A stretch of 34,163 nt of DNA, from positions 1 through 34,163 of the forward strand of contig JACNKC010000035.1 of NCBI GenBank assembly GCA_014382245.1, in the 5' to 3' direction. The notes under the pieces were generated by a model. It was not told where the DNA came from. It was given only the letters and a program-made list of their open reading frames with translations, and searched no databases. Positions within the stretch are counted from its first letter, which is position 1, and each line of letters begins with the position of its first letter. Positions 11,108 through 19,863 of the stretch are shown piece by piece. A program made the translations under genes and the position numbers. Origin of the DNA: Pseudomonadota bacterium. Its GTDB lineage: Bacteria > Desulfobacterota > Binatia > UBA1149.

Positions 11108-11903
11108 TGTGTCCTCCTGCCCGACTCTCCGACGAGCTTGTTTTTAATACTTTCATCAGTAATTCTTCGCCTGCCGCGCGGTAGGCTTCGGCCCCCTTCG
11201 ACGCCGGGTCGTACAAGAGCACCGGCAAACCGTGCGAAGGGCTCTCACTTATCCGGACGTTGCGCGGGATGACCGTGCTCAACACCAGGCTCTGAAAATG
11301 ATTCCTCACCTGCTCGGCCACCTGCCGGCTGAGCGTGGTACGACCATCAAACATTGTCAGCAGTATGCCGTCCACCACCAGCGCCGGGTTGAAAGCGCCG
11401 CGTATGCGCTCCACCGTGTCGAGTAGGCCGGTCAACCCCTCGAGTGCGTAGTACTCGCACTGCAATGGGATGAGTACCGAGTCGGCCGCCGACAACGCAT
11501 TGACCGTGATCATCCCCAGCGAAGGAGGGCAGTCTATAAGAACGCATTCATAGCCAGACCGTACTTCTTCAAGCTTCTCGCGCAGGCGGTATTCCCTGGC
11601 TTCTTCGCTGATAAGTTCAAGCTCGGCCCCCGCCAGGCTGCGGTCAGCAGGAATAACGTCGAGTTCGGCGAGCCCGGTGGTGCACAGGGCCGATGAAGCG
11701 GGCGTGTTGTTAACGAGGACGTCGTAGACCGTGGCCCCACTGCTGCTGCTGGCTCCGACCCCGCTTGAAGCGCTGCCCTGTGAATCAAGATCGACGAGCA
11801 GCGTCCGGTGGCCGGTCAGGGCCAGTGCAGCAGCCATGTTGACGGCGGTCGTGGTTTTACCCACACCACCTTTCTGATTCGCTACCGCTACTATGCGCCC
11901 CAT
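11073..11903 (-). CDS. parA: Chromosome partitioning ATPase ParA (Soj type)
   Basis: Deviant Walker ATPase that binds DNA non-specifically and moves ParB-parS complexes apart. The protein has 276 residues. The N terminus GRIVAVANQKGGVGKTTTAV contains the deviant Walker A box (KGGVGKT, 11-17). VLIDCPPSLG at about 127-136 is the Walker B region, and later segments match Soj. The ATG is preceded by GAGGAG about 15 bases upstream. It is the first gene of parAB, 250 bases after rsmG, and the gap carries two parS sites. Confidence 0.97.
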   Translation of the reverse strand: MGRIVAVANQKGGVGKTTTAVNMAAALALTGHRTLLVDLDSQGSASSGVGASSSSGATVYDVLVNNTPASSALCTTGLAELDVIPADRSLAGAELELISEEAREYRLREKLEEVRSGYECVLIDCPPSLGMITVNALSAADSVLIPLQCEYYALEGLTGLLDTVERIRGAFNPALVVDGILLTMFDGRTTLSRQVAEQVRNHFQSLVLSTVIPRNVRISESPSHGLPVLLYDPASKGAEAYRAAGEELLMKVLKTSSSESRAGGHSEQETSTGQRA

Positions 11904-12042
11904 CGACCCATCCGCTCTTCTCCTCTTGGAATTATCACGCTAGAAGCCTGATTGCGAGCCTTCTGGGCACAGCGGCGGGCACATTCAGCGATACAGACGG
12001 CTTTATACCGATCCAGGGGAGGATCTCATTCCGGCTGAGAAT

Positions 12043-12058
12043 TGTTTCACGTGAAACA
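12043..12058. promoter_or_regulatory. parS centromere site 1
   Basis: This is a perfect 16-bp palindromic match to the universal ParB-binding site TGTTTCACGTGAAACA. It lies about 140 bases upstream of the parA start, in the parA-rsmG gap. An isolated half site, GTGAAAC, occurs at 12093-12099 between the two full sites. Confidence 0.95.
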
Positions 12059-12125
12059 TCTAGCGGAAGCAAAACAGCGCTGAGACCGACTTGTGAAACG
12101 ATCTGCCACGGACTGAGCCGGAAAT

Positions 12126-12141
12126 TGTTTCACGTGAAACA
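12126..12141. promoter_or_regulatory. parS centromere site 2
   Basis: A second perfect TGTTTCACGTGAAACA, 83 bases from the first and only 13 bases beyond the rsmG stop codon. The pair and the adjacent parAB genes make this a ParB loading zone about 17 kb from the presumed origin. Confidence 0.95.
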
Positions 12142-12154
12142 ATCTGGCGACGGT

Positions 12155-12793
12155 TCAGCCCTGGCCGTCGTCGTTCAGGCGATAAACGAAGAGCCGGCGG
12201 CCACCGGCCCGGCCGATATCGTAATCCCGCTGCCTCTCGAATTGCAGACCGCTTTGCCCGGGATCGGGCTGAGCGGCAGCCCCGCCGGCCATGACCAGCA
12301 GGTGCCCCCCCTCGCGAAGCAAACCCGCCCCCGTCTCCAAGAAACGATGCGGGGCCTGAAACGCCCGCGACACCACCGCGTCAAAGCGCCGATCCCGAAC
12401 CCCGGGAGATTCGACGTCCTCGTTGATCACGCTGCAGTTGGTCAGCCGACAGCACCTGATTACCTGCTCCAGGAAACCCGCCCGCTTGCGGCGTTTCTCA
12501 ACCAGGGTCACGCGTACGCCCGGCAGAACCACCGCCAGGGGCACACCGGGCAAGCCTGCGCCGCTTCCGAGGTCAACAATGTCGCTGCAGCCCGAAAGGC
12601 AATCTACCAGGGCCAGCGAATCAAGCAGCTGGGCTTCTACCGCCTGCTCTCGGGGGATAGCTGTGAGCCGCTGGACCCGGTTCCAACGGTAAAGCTCGTC
12701 GAGAAAATCTATCAAACTCCGCGCGAGCTGGTCGTCCAGAGCCAGCCCCAACGAGGCTGCTCCAGACTGCAGCCTGGAGAGCTCGCCTTTCAT
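12155..12793 (-). CDS. rsmG: 16S rRNA (guanine-527-N7) methyltransferase RsmG
   Basis: S-adenosylmethionine-dependent methyltransferase acting on G527 of 16S rRNA (formerly GidB). The 212 residues include the helical start, then WNRVQRLTAIPREQAVEAQLLDSL, the SAM-binding loop VDLGSGAGLPGVPLAV (about 92-107) and a later RFDAVVSRAF segment, all typical of RsmG. The ATG start overlaps the mnmG stop as ATGA. It sits between mnmG and parA, as in many bacteria. Nothing is unusual. Confidence 0.95.
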   Translation of the reverse strand: MKGELSRLQSGAASLGLALDDQLARSLIDFLDELYRWNRVQRLTAIPREQAVEAQLLDSLALVDCLSGCSDIVDLGSGAGLPGVPLAVVLPGVRVTLVEKRRKRAGFLEQVIRCCRLTNCSVINEDVESPGVRDRRFDAVVSRAFQAPHRFLETGAGLLREGGHLLVMAGGAAAQPDPGQSGLQFERQRDYDIGRAGGRRLFVYRLNDDGQG

Positions 12794-14679
12794 GCACTGC
12801 GTTTTTTGAGATGAATCGCGATGGCCGACACCGAGGCCGGCGTCAGGCCACTTACCCGGGAGACCTGCCCCAGCGAAGCAGGCCTGATACGCGCTAGTTT
12901 CTCCCGGGCCTCGGCCGACAAGCCCTCGACGGCCTGGTAGTCAAAATCCTCGGACAGGGAGGTACCCTCAAGCTTCTTCATGCGTTCAACCTCTTCGCTC
13001 TGGCGGCCGAGGTAGCCATCGTAGGCGGCCTCGGTCTGCACCAGGGCTTCCAGGTCAGGCTCGACTCGGGGAAGGGCAGTCAAACCAGCCCGTTCAACCA
13101 GGCGCCTGAGAAGCTGGTAGTCAATCGCAGGCCGCCTGAGCATCTCCCAGCAACTGGTAGAGCCGGTAGGCACCGCTAACCCCACCTCAGCAAGGCCGGC
13201 TCGAAGCTCGCCGTCTGGATTGAGCCGGGTTGACTTCAGGGCCGCGGTGGCCCGGCGCAAGCCGCTCTCCCTGCGCTCAAGCGAGGCCAGCCGCTTGCCA
13301 CTCAGCACGCCGATCGACCGCGCGTGGGCGGCGAGCCTCAGGTCAGCGTTGTCCTCTCTGAGCAGCAATCGATATTCGGCCCTCGAAGTGAACATACGGT
13401 AGGGTTCGCCCTCAACACCCCGGGTAACGAGATCGTCTATCATCACGCCAATGTATGCCTCATCGCGAGCCAGCAGCAGGGCATCGCTACCCGACACCAG
13501 GCGCACGGCGTTGATGCCTGCCATCAGGCCCTGGGCGGCGGCCTCTTCGTAGCCAGTGGTTCCGTTGATCTGACCGGCCAGGAACAGTCCGCCCAGCACC
13601 CGGGTCTCCAGGGATGGACCGAGCTGGATGGGCTCCACGTAGTCGTACTCTATGGCGTAGCCCGGCCTGACAATGATGGCCTGCTCCAGCCCCTCGATAC
13701 TGCGCACGAACTGTTCCTGCACCTCCAGCGGCAAGGCGGTCGACAGCCCGTTGGGATAAACCTCGTCGCTGTCCAGGCCTTCGGGTTCAAGAAAGATCCG
13801 ATGAGTATCCCGCTCGGGAAAGCGTACGACCTTGTCCTCCAGGGCCGGACAGTAGCGGGGACCGCCGCAGTCTATCGTGCCGTTGTACATTGGCGATTTC
13901 TGGAGGTTATCGCTTATGATGCGATGCGTCATGCGATTGGTCGCGGTGAGGTAACAGCTCAGCTGCTGCAGGGGAGGGTCGATGTCGTCAAAAGAAAAAG
14001 TCGGCATGTCCGGGTCGCCCGGCTGCTCGACCAGACGATCCCAGGCTATGCTGCGCGCCGACAGCCGCGGGCAGGTACCCGTCTTCAACCTGCCGGTGAG
14101 CAGGCCGACATCGCGCAACGAAGCGCTCAACCCGTGCGAGGCCCGGTCGCCGGCCCGACCGCCGCTGCTCTGCCTGTGGCCTTCGCGGATCAGGCCCTCC
14201 AGAAAAGTGCCCGTGGTAACGATCACAGCAGGCGCAAAGTAAGCTTGGCCGCCGCCGCTCATCACGCCCTGCACCCGGCCAGCATCGTGCAGGAGTTCGG
14301 TGACCTCGCCTTCAAGCAGGGTAAGCCCTTGCGTGGCACGGGCCACCTGCGTCATGTGGCGACTGTAAAGCAGCTTGTCGGCCTGGGCGCGGGTGGCCTG
14401 CACCGCTGGGCCCTTGCGCGTGTTCAAGCGGCGGAACTGTATGCCGCACTCGTCAATGGCACGTCCCATCTCGCCACCGAGGGCATCGATCTCGCGCACC
14501 AGGTGGCCCTTGCCTATGCCGCCGATCGCCGGGTTACATGACATGCGTGCAAGTCGGTCCGAGTCCATGGTCACGAGCAGCGTGCGACAACCCGAACGCG
14601 CCACCACCAGCGCAGCTTCCATGCCGGCGTGCCCTGCGCCGATGACGATTACGTCATAATCTGTATCCCTGCTTCCCAT
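12790..14679 (-). CDS. mnmG: tRNA uridine-34 5-carboxymethylaminomethyl modification enzyme MnmG (GidA)
   Basis: FAD-dependent partner of MnmE that builds the carboxymethylaminomethyl group on wobble uridine 34 of certain tRNAs. The 629 residues match the family length. The dinucleotide-binding motif VIGAGHAGMEAALVVARSG lies at about 11-29. CNPAIGGIGKGHLVREIDAL (48-67) and GQINGTTGYEEAAAQGLMAG (about 375) are the two MnmG signatures. The C-terminal helical domain ends with LTPASVSAIAIHLKKR, which contacts MnmE and tRNA. It lies 20 bases after mnmE and overlaps rsmG by four bases. Confidence 0.97.
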   Translation of the reverse strand: MGSRDTDYDVIVIGAGHAGMEAALVVARSGCRTLLVTMDSDRLARMSCNPAIGGIGKGHLVREIDALGGEMGRAIDECGIQFRRLNTRKGPAVQATRAQADKLLYSRHMTQVARATQGLTLLEGEVTELLHDAGRVQGVMSGGGQAYFAPAVIVTTGTFLEGLIREGHRQSSGGRAGDRASHGLSASLRDVGLLTGRLKTGTCPRLSARSIAWDRLVEQPGDPDMPTFSFDDIDPPLQQLSCYLTATNRMTHRIISDNLQKSPMYNGTIDCGGPRYCPALEDKVVRFPERDTHRIFLEPEGLDSDEVYPNGLSTALPLEVQEQFVRSIEGLEQAIIVRPGYAIEYDYVEPIQLGPSLETRVLGGLFLAGQINGTTGYEEAAAQGLMAGINAVRLVSGSDALLLARDEAYIGVMIDDLVTRGVEGEPYRMFTSRAEYRLLLREDNADLRLAAHARSIGVLSGKRLASLERRESGLRRATAALKSTRLNPDGELRAGLAEVGLAVPTGSTSCWEMLRRPAIDYQLLRRLVERAGLTALPRVEPDLEALVQTEAAYDGYLGRQSEEVERMKKLEGTSLSEDFDYQAVEGLSAEAREKLARIRPASLGQVSRVSGLTPASVSAIAIHLKKRSA

Positions 14680-14699
14680 TGCCTCGGCTGCCGGCTCTC

Positions 14700-16091
14700 T
14701 TACTTGCCCACGCAGAACTCAGAAAATATCACGTCCAGGATCTCTTCGTTATCCAGGACCTCGGTAAGCGCCGACAGCCCTTCGAGCCCCTGCCGTAGCT
14801 CGAAGGCGAGCAACTCGCTACCGGCTCGGTCGCGCAACAGGCCACTGGCCTGCTGCAATGCGAGCGCAGCCTTTTCAAGCGAAACGCGGTGCCGCTCCCT
14901 GCCCATGAAGGCGGGCTGCCCGGGCTCGCCCAGTACACTGTTGAGCTTACCGCGAACGGTCTCGGCCAACTGCTCGCAGCCTTCGCCCGACAGCGCCGAC
15001 ACCCCGAGCACCGGGGCTCCATCGGCGGCCTGCGACAGGCGCGCGCTGTCCAGCGAGCAACCGAGGTCGAGCTTGTTGAGCAACAACAGGTCAGCTCCAG
15101 CGGCAAGCTCAATATTGGCCTCCAGCAGTTCAGGCCGCGAACCGTCCACCACCAACACACGCAGGTCGGCCTCCTGCATGGCCTGTCGACTACGCTCGGT
15201 GGCGGCACGGTCCAGGTCGGTCATGTTCATGCCCGTGTCCCCGACCAGGTACTCGCCCAGGCCGGCGGTGTCGGTCATCACCAGCGCGAGGCCGGCAAGT
15301 TCGACGGTCTCCTGTACGCAATCGCGCGTGGTTCCGGCTTCGCTTGAGACGAGCACCCTGCCGTGCCCGAGCAGGGCGTTGAAGAGACTCGACTTACCGG
15401 CATTGGGCAAGCCGTAGAGCACCAGTCGACAGCCCTCGCGCAAGCGACGGCCGAGGGTGAAAGAGTCGAGCAACGAGGCAACTTCGGATTGCAGACCTGC
15501 CAGCGCCTGCAGCGACGCCTCCGGATCGGGTTCTCCGATTTCGTCTTCGCTGAAATCAACGTCGGCTTCGGCCGCCGCGAGCAACCCGCACAGCTGCTCC
15601 CTGAGCGAAGCCAGCCTGGCCGACAGGCCGCCCTGCAACTGCTCCCAGGCGGCTTCAGCCGCCTGGCCGGCAGGTGCGTTTATGAGATCGATCAAGGCCT
15701 CGGCCTGGCTCAGGTCCATGCGGCCGTTGAGTACCGCCCGGCGCGTGAACTCGCCCCTGTCGGCAGGCCTGGCACCGGCTGCGTGCACCGCGCCCATGAT
15801 TTTCTCTACCACCACGGGCGAGCCGTGGCACTGGATCTCCAGGCAGTCTTCGCCGGTAAAACTACGGGGGCCCGGCATCACGACGCACAACACTTCGTCA
15901 ATCGGGCGTCCGCTGCCGGGGTCGACCGCGGTGCCGTGGCTGAGCTTCCAGGGCTGAAGGGGCCGGTCGGAGGCCGGTCGAAAAACCGCCGCAGCTATGG
16001 CCGGTACAAGCGTCCCGCTGACCCTCACGACGGCTATCGCCGCTGTCCCTGCGGCCGTAGCGCAGGCAGCGATCGTGTCGGTCTTGTACAA
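14700..16091 (-). CDS. mnmE: tRNA modification GTPase MnmE (TrmE)
   Basis: Potassium-activated GTPase that works with MnmG on the tRNA wobble uridine. The protein has 463 residues. The N-terminal folate-binding domain begins YKTDTIAACATAAGTAAIAV. The inserted G domain carries G1 GLPNAGKSS (about 228), G2 GTTRDCV, G3 DTAG and NKLD. The last four residues are CVGK, the C-(I/L/V)-GK motif whose cysteine is catalytically essential. The only sensible start is TTG at 16091, because the conserved N terminus begins there and no clear Shine-Dalgarno site is visible. It lies 14 bases after jag. Confidence 0.96.
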   Translation of the reverse strand: MYKTDTIAACATAAGTAAIAVVRVSGTLVPAIAAAVFRPASDRPLQPWKLSHGTAVDPGSGRPIDEVLCVVMPGPRSFTGEDCLEIQCHGSPVVVEKIMGAVHAAGARPADRGEFTRRAVLNGRMDLSQAEALIDLINAPAGQAAEAAWEQLQGGLSARLASLREQLCGLLAAAEADVDFSEDEIGEPDPEASLQALAGLQSEVASLLDSFTLGRRLREGCRLVLYGLPNAGKSSLFNALLGHGRVLVSSEAGTTRDCVQETVELAGLALVMTDTAGLGEYLVGDTGMNMTDLDRAATERSRQAMQEADLRVLVVDGSRPELLEANIELAAGADLLLLNKLDLGCSLDSARLSQAADGAPVLGVSALSGEGCEQLAETVRGKLNSVLGEPGQPAFMGRERHRVSLEKAALALQQASGLLRDRAGSELLAFELRQGLEGLSALTEVLDNEEILDVIFSEFCVGK

Positions 16092-16105
16092 GGGCGCCGC
16101 CCCGC

Positions 16106-17302
16106 TCAGGCAGCCACCGGAACGGGAGCGTGACTGTCAATTTCCTGGTCCTGGCCGAACTCGCCTTCGCTGACCACGGCCTCATCCACAACCGGCAACA
16201 TGCGTATCTTACGATAAAAGCCAGAGCCCAGTACTCGCAGCTTCAGGCCCTCGGTCTCGGCCAGGGCGCCCTGAAAAACCCGCCGGTCCGCCGGGCTCAT
16301 GGCCGCCAGCTGAACGCCCTTTACCTCGTTGATCACCTGCTCGCCCAGCCTGGCTGCAAGACCTTCAAGCACGGTGGTCCGCAGCGCACGGTAGTCGCCT
16401 ATATCGACGGTGACGCGCAGACGATCAGCCCGCTCGCCCTTGTGAATCATGCGGTTGAGCAAGTGCTCCAGAGCGTCCAGACACTCGGCCTCGGGGCCGA
16501 CCAGCATGGCGTCGGTTTCGGACCTGACCCTCACCACGACTTCGTTGCCATCGTCTACGAGGCTGGCGCTCACCCGGCCTGGAAAACCCATGGACGCGAT
16601 CAACTGGCCCATGAGTTCAGCTCCGCGATCGCAAAGTTTTAATTTTTCCTCTTCGCTCAAGGGTGGCGAGGGGGCCTGCTTCTCCGGTTGCTTCTCGGGC
16701 TTTTTCTCGCGCTGGCGGCTGGGTTGCTGGCTGTCGGCCTGTTGCTGCTGGCCGTCGGATTGCTGGCTCTCGGACTGCTGGCCACCACCCTGGCCACCTC
16801 GGCCCCTGCCACGACGGCCACGCCGACGCCGACTACCACTGCGGGATTCCTGGTTGCCACCCTGGGCCTGGTTGCCACCCTGGCGAGAAGCGTTGCCTCC
16901 GTCCGCAGCCGAAGCTCCACCACCACGATTCCTGTTGTCGTCGCGCTTCTTGTCGTCGCGCTTCTTGTCGTCGCGCTTCTTGTCATCACGCCGTCCACGG
17001 CCGCCACCCTCTCGGCGATTGCCGCCATGAGAAGCTCCACCATCACCTTCGCCACCACGACGACGTCCGCGCCGCCGACGCCCACTTTGCTCGGCCATGT
17101 CATAACTCTGGCCGTCCTCCATGACACCCGGACGGGGCGTTGCCCGCACCTGGGCACGACGGGCGCCCACGCCAAGGAACCCCTTGCGCGGATGCCGCTG
17201 TATTTTTATCTCAACACGATCACGAGTCAGCCCAAGCTGATTAAGAGCCAACTGAATGGCTTCTTCGACCGTAACTCCCTGTACCTCGACGCTATCTGAC
17301 AT
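16106..17302 (-). CDS. jag: Jag/KhpB-type protein with a long RG/KD/Q-rich linker
   Basis: The gene between yidC and mnmE is normally jag (SpoIIIJ-associated), an RNA-binding protein. Three parts are visible in the 398 residues. The Jag_N domain (1-54) has the RKGFLGVGARRA motif. A low-complexity linker (about 57-215) is rich in arginine-glycine, has a DDKKR repeat at 106-121 and then glutamine/serine/lysine. A KH (about 217-298) plus R3H (about 300-370) region follows. The KH loop that is normally GxxG reads GPEA (269-272), and the R3H core that is normally RxxxH reads RRVFQ (340-344), so both nucleic-acid-binding signatures are altered. The linker makes it much longer than the roughly 200 residues of Bacillus Jag. 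The ATG start is clear. Confidence 0.88.
   Translation of the reverse strand: MSDSVEVQGVTVEEAIQLALNQLGLTRDRVEIKIQRHPRKGFLGVGARRAQVRATPRPGVMEDGQSYDMAEQSGRRRRGRRRGGEGDGGASHGGNRREGGGRGRRDDKKRDDKKRDDKKRDDNRNRGGGASAADGGNASRQGGNQAQGGNQESRSGSRRRRGRRGRGRGGQGGGQQSESQQSDGQQQQADSQQPSRQREKKPEKQPEKQAPSPPLSEEEKLKLCDRGAELMGQLIASMGFPGRVSASLVDDGNEVVVRVRSETDAMLVGPEAECLDALEHLLNRMIHKGERADRLRVTVDIGDYRALRTTVLEGLAARLGEQVINEVKGVQLAAMSPADRRVFQGALAETEGLKLRVLGSGFYRKIRMLPVVDEAVVSEGEFGQDQEIDSHAPVPVAA
16936..16995 (-). repeat. 15-bp tandem repeat encoding DDKKR in jag
   Basis: Three exact copies of TGTCGTCGCGCTTCT (plus strand; 16936-16950, 16951-16965, 16966-16980) are followed by a degenerate fourth. The unit is a multiple of three and adds DDKKR modules to the Jag linker without changing frame. 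Copy number could vary between strains through slippage. Confidence 0.9.
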
Positions 17303-17309
17303 CGGCTTA

Positions 17310-18977
17310 TTACTCCTGTGTCCGCTGCCGGTTGGTGTGGTACTGCTGCGCGATTGAAAGCAGGTTATTCGTGAACCAGTACAACACCAGGCCGGAGGGA
17401 AAGTTTACAAACATGACTGTGAAAACGACGGGCATGAGCATCATCATCTTCTGCTGGGCGGGATCTCCCATGCTCGGGGTCATGCGCTGTTGGAGGACCA
17501 TGCTGGCCCCCATGAACAGGGTCATGACCGGTATTCCGGGCGGGGAGACAAAAGGAATGGCCAGGCTACCGAGTCTGTCGGGCTGCGACAGGTCGGTCAT
17601 CCAGCCTATGAAAGGGGCGTGACGTAGCTCGATTGCCTGCATGAGCGCGTTGTACAAGCCCAGGAACACGGGAATCTGCACCACCATCGGCAGGCAACCC
17701 GAAAGCGGGTTCACCTTGTGACGGCGATAGAGCTCCATCATTTCGCGATTGAGGGTCTCGCGATCATCTTTATACTTTTCCTGTATCTTCTTGAGCTCAG
17801 GCTGCACTTTCTGCATGGCCTTCATGGCGTGGGCCTGTCGCTTGTTTACAGGGTAGAACAGCACCCTCACGCCCAGCGTCAGCAGCAATATCGCCACCCC
17901 GAAATTACCCACGTAGCGCTCCAGGAAAATAAGCGCCTCGAGCATCGGTCGGGCTATGGCCGAAAACCAGCCAAGGTCGATTGCCGCGTCGAGCGAATGG
18001 CCGACGTCTTCGAGCAGGTGCAGCCGCTTGGGCCCAACGAACATGCTCCAGGCCAGGCTGTCGGCGCCGTCCTCCCACAGGGTGACTTCGCCCAGGCCTG
18101 ATCCCGCGGCGGCAACAAACCGCAGCGCTGTAGTTTCGGGCGGAAAAAATGCCGCCATGAAATAGTGGCTCGCGTAGCCCGCCCAGGTGATCTGGCCCAG
18201 CTGGATCAGGGGCTCTTCGAGCCCCGACGCCGCGCTTGCCTCGAGCTCACCGTCTATGAACCCCACGGGCCCTTCTGTCCCCGCAAAGCGATTGGCCTGT
18301 TGACCCAACTGCCGGGTCCAGGACAAGCCGGTTGAACGACTACCCTCGGCCTTTACCTCGAGCTCTACGTCAAGAACGTAAGAACCCCCGTACAAGGTCA
18401 CCCGCTTGGTTATCTCTTCGCCCGCCGGGCCCTGGCCACGCATGACCACTGCCGTATCGGCCCCGAGCTTCTGCACGTCCAGTTCGTATACAATGTTTCG
18501 GTCGTCGCGCGGCTGGCCCTCGCCGTCAGTCCAGTAGGCACCGAGCGGCAGCAGGCTGCCGGCGGTTACCATGTCGAGCAGGTCGCTATCGCCCGAGTTC
18601 GTTTCATTGAACTCTCGCAGCCTGTAGTGGCGCAGCCTGCCTCCCTGCGAAGTAAACACGACCTCGACGAGATCGCTGGAAAGCTCGGCCAGCTGTTCGA
18701 CACTTCCTGGCGTGAGATGAATGGGGTCGGCCAGCAACCCGCGGGCTTCAACCGGAGGCAGCTTCAGTGCCGGTACCGGGGCCGTCGGTGACACCGGCGG
18801 CGGGATGACCGCTCCCGATAAATCACCACCCGCAGGGGCGCTGCCAAGGTCGGGTTGCAGCCTCCCGGCTTGCTGTTGGCCGGGGGAAACCTGCGGTTGA
18901 GGCGCAAAAAGATACTGGTAGCCAACCAGGATCCCGACCGAAAGTATAAATGCTAGTAGTGCTCTCTGTTCCACCAA
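17310..18977 (-). CDS. yidC: Membrane protein insertase YidC
   Basis: YidC/Oxa1/Alb3-family insertase of the inner membrane, used for FO subunits and other membrane proteins. The protein is 555 residues, Gram-negative type. TM1 is LLAFILSVGILVGYQYLFA (about 7-25). A proline-rich tether follows, then a large periplasmic beta domain (about 75-320). The conserved core begins at GVAILLLTLGVRVLFYP, whose arginine is the substrate-binding one, and continues through PLSGCLPMVVQIPVFLGLY and FPSGLVLYWFTNNLLSIAQQ. The start is TTG (18977) or the next codon GTG (18974). It lies seven bases upstream of jag and 37 after yidD. Confidence 0.96.
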   Translation of the reverse strand: MVEQRALLAFILSVGILVGYQYLFAPQPQVSPGQQQAGRLQPDLGSAPAGGDLSGAVIPPPVSPTAPVPALKLPPVEARGLLADPIHLTPGSVEQLAELSSDLVEVVFTSQGGRLRHYRLREFNETNSGDSDLLDMVTAGSLLPLGAYWTDGEGQPRDDRNIVYELDVQKLGADTAVVMRGQGPAGEEITKRVTLYGGSYVLDVELEVKAEGSRSTGLSWTRQLGQQANRFAGTEGPVGFIDGELEASAASGLEEPLIQLGQITWAGYASHYFMAAFFPPETTALRFVAAAGSGLGEVTLWEDGADSLAWSMFVGPKRLHLLEDVGHSLDAAIDLGWFSAIARPMLEALIFLERYVGNFGVAILLLTLGVRVLFYPVNKRQAHAMKAMQKVQPELKKIQEKYKDDRETLNREMMELYRRHKVNPLSGCLPMVVQIPVFLGLYNALMQAIELRHAPFIGWMTDLSQPDRLGSLAIPFVSPPGIPVMTLFMGASMVLQQRMTPSMGDPAQQKMMMLMPVVFTVMFVNFPSGLVLYWFTNNLLSIAQQYHTNRQRTQE

Positions 18978-19014
18978 GCGGCCCCATTTTAAGGCCGCAA
19001 CCTGGCTCTTGGTT

Positions 19015-19290
19015 TCAACCCACTGGGTCGTAACCCCCGTCGGTGAACGGGTGACAACGGGCCAATCGCGACAGCGCTCGTGCGCTGCCTGAAATCGGTC
19101 CGTATCTATCTATCGCGGTCATGGCATAGGCGGAGCAACTGGGATGGTAACGACAACTGGGTCCGAGTAGCGGGGATAAAACGGCACGGTAGACGCGGAT
19201 CACAAAGACCAGCGCGGCCGCTGTAAAAGCAGCACAACTGGCACCGATAATCGCCAGGCGGCCAAGCCCGGCCGCTGGCGGATCGGCCAT
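19015..19290 (-). CDS. yidD: Membrane protein insertion efficiency factor YidD
   Basis: Small membrane-associated protein that assists YidC-dependent insertion. The conserved core [17 protein letters not shown], then [11 protein letters not shown], and the late [14 protein letters not shown] identify the family. An N-terminal hydrophobic segment ([19 protein letters not shown]) is present. A longer frame opens at 19350 but would overlap rnpA by about 47 bases. The ATG at 19290 has GGAGG seven bases upstream and lies just after the rnpA stop, so I chose it, giving 91 residues. Confidence 0.92.
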   Translation of the reverse strand: MADPPAAGLGRLAIIGASCAAFTAAALVFVIRVYRAVLSPLLGPSCRYHPSCSAYAMTAIDRYGPISGSARALSRLARCHPFTDGGYDPVG

Positions 19291-19303
19291 CACCAGGCCT
19301 CCG

Positions 19304-19645
19304 TCATTCGGTGTTAATGCCCACGAGGGCCGCAAGTTCCGTTTCAACATCCCTGTAACTCAAGCTGTCAGCACCCGCTCTGGCTATGACTACGAAATCG
19401 TGAGCCGGCTGCAGTTTGTTATAATTTAACCTGAAAAATTCTCTGACTCTTCGCTTAATACTATTCCTTTTGACCGCCGAGCCTACCCTGCGACTCACCG
19501 TTATGCCCAGCCTGACGTCCTCCGTCGGCCCGGGACAAGCGATCAAAACAAAATGCGGTCCCCTCTTACCGCGATTTCCTCGCTGGATCCGCAGAAACTC
19601 AGCACGCTTGCGCAAACGACGAGAGCGGGGGTAAGTAAGCTCCAT
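19304..19645 (-). CDS. rnpA: Ribonuclease P protein component
   Basis: Protein subunit of RNase P, which matures tRNA 5' ends together with its RNA (not in this window). The signature [14 protein letters not shown] lies in the middle, preceded by [13 protein letters not shown], and the start [21 protein letters not shown] is typical. The chosen ATG at 19645 has GGAG nine bases upstream and gives 113 residues. An ATG at 19660 (118 residues) is possible, but its AAGGA element is only one base away. It follows rpmH by about 55 bases, the usual order. Confidence 0.94.
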   Translation of the reverse strand: MELTYPRSRRLRKRAEFLRIQRGNRGKRGPHFVLIACPGPTEDVRLGITVSRRVGSAVKRNSIKRRVREFFRLNYNKLQPAHDFVVIARAGADSLSYRDVETELAALVGINTE

Positions 19646-19701
19646 GTGCCTGAGCTCCATGTCCTTGAGACCCGTATCCCGTCGGCTTGTCAGCCCGCCT
19701 G

Positions 19702-19863
19702 TCAGCCCCTGGCCCGCTTGGGAGGGGTGGAGACCGCAAGGCGTTTGCGCCCTTTGGCGCGACGATTTCTGATCACGCTACGCCCGCCTGGAGATGACAT
19801 ACGCGCCCTGAACCCATGCCGCCGACGGCGACTCTGATTGCTAGGTTGATAGGTTCTTTTCAC
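19702..19863 (-). CDS. rpmH: Ribosomal protein L34
   Basis: L34 of the large ribosomal subunit. Reading from GTG at 19863 gives 53 residues, beginning [20 protein letters not shown] and containing the [18 protein letters not shown] core. GGGAG lies eight bases upstream of the GTG, and all L34 proteins begin (M)KRT, which decides the start against a longer upstream ATG at 19929. A short tail (STPPKRARG) exceeds the usual 44-46 residues. It is the first gene of the rpmH-rnpA-yidD-yidC run. Confidence 0.95.
   Translation of the reverse strand: MKRTYQPSNQSRRRRHGFRARMSSPGGRSVIRNRRAKGRKRLAVSTPPKRARG

Noticed and set aside
12125-12814. 229-codon plus-strand frame over parS site 2 and rsmG
   Set aside because: It is antisense to RsmG. 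It opens because the parS palindrome supplies no stop, and it is not gene-like.
13324-14541. 405-codon plus-strand frame opposite mnmG
   Set aside because: It is antisense to a fully conserved MnmG and has no family features.
19015-19350. Longer YidD starting at 19350
   Set aside because: It would overlap rnpA by about 47 bases, and the ATG at 19290 has a good GGAGG site.
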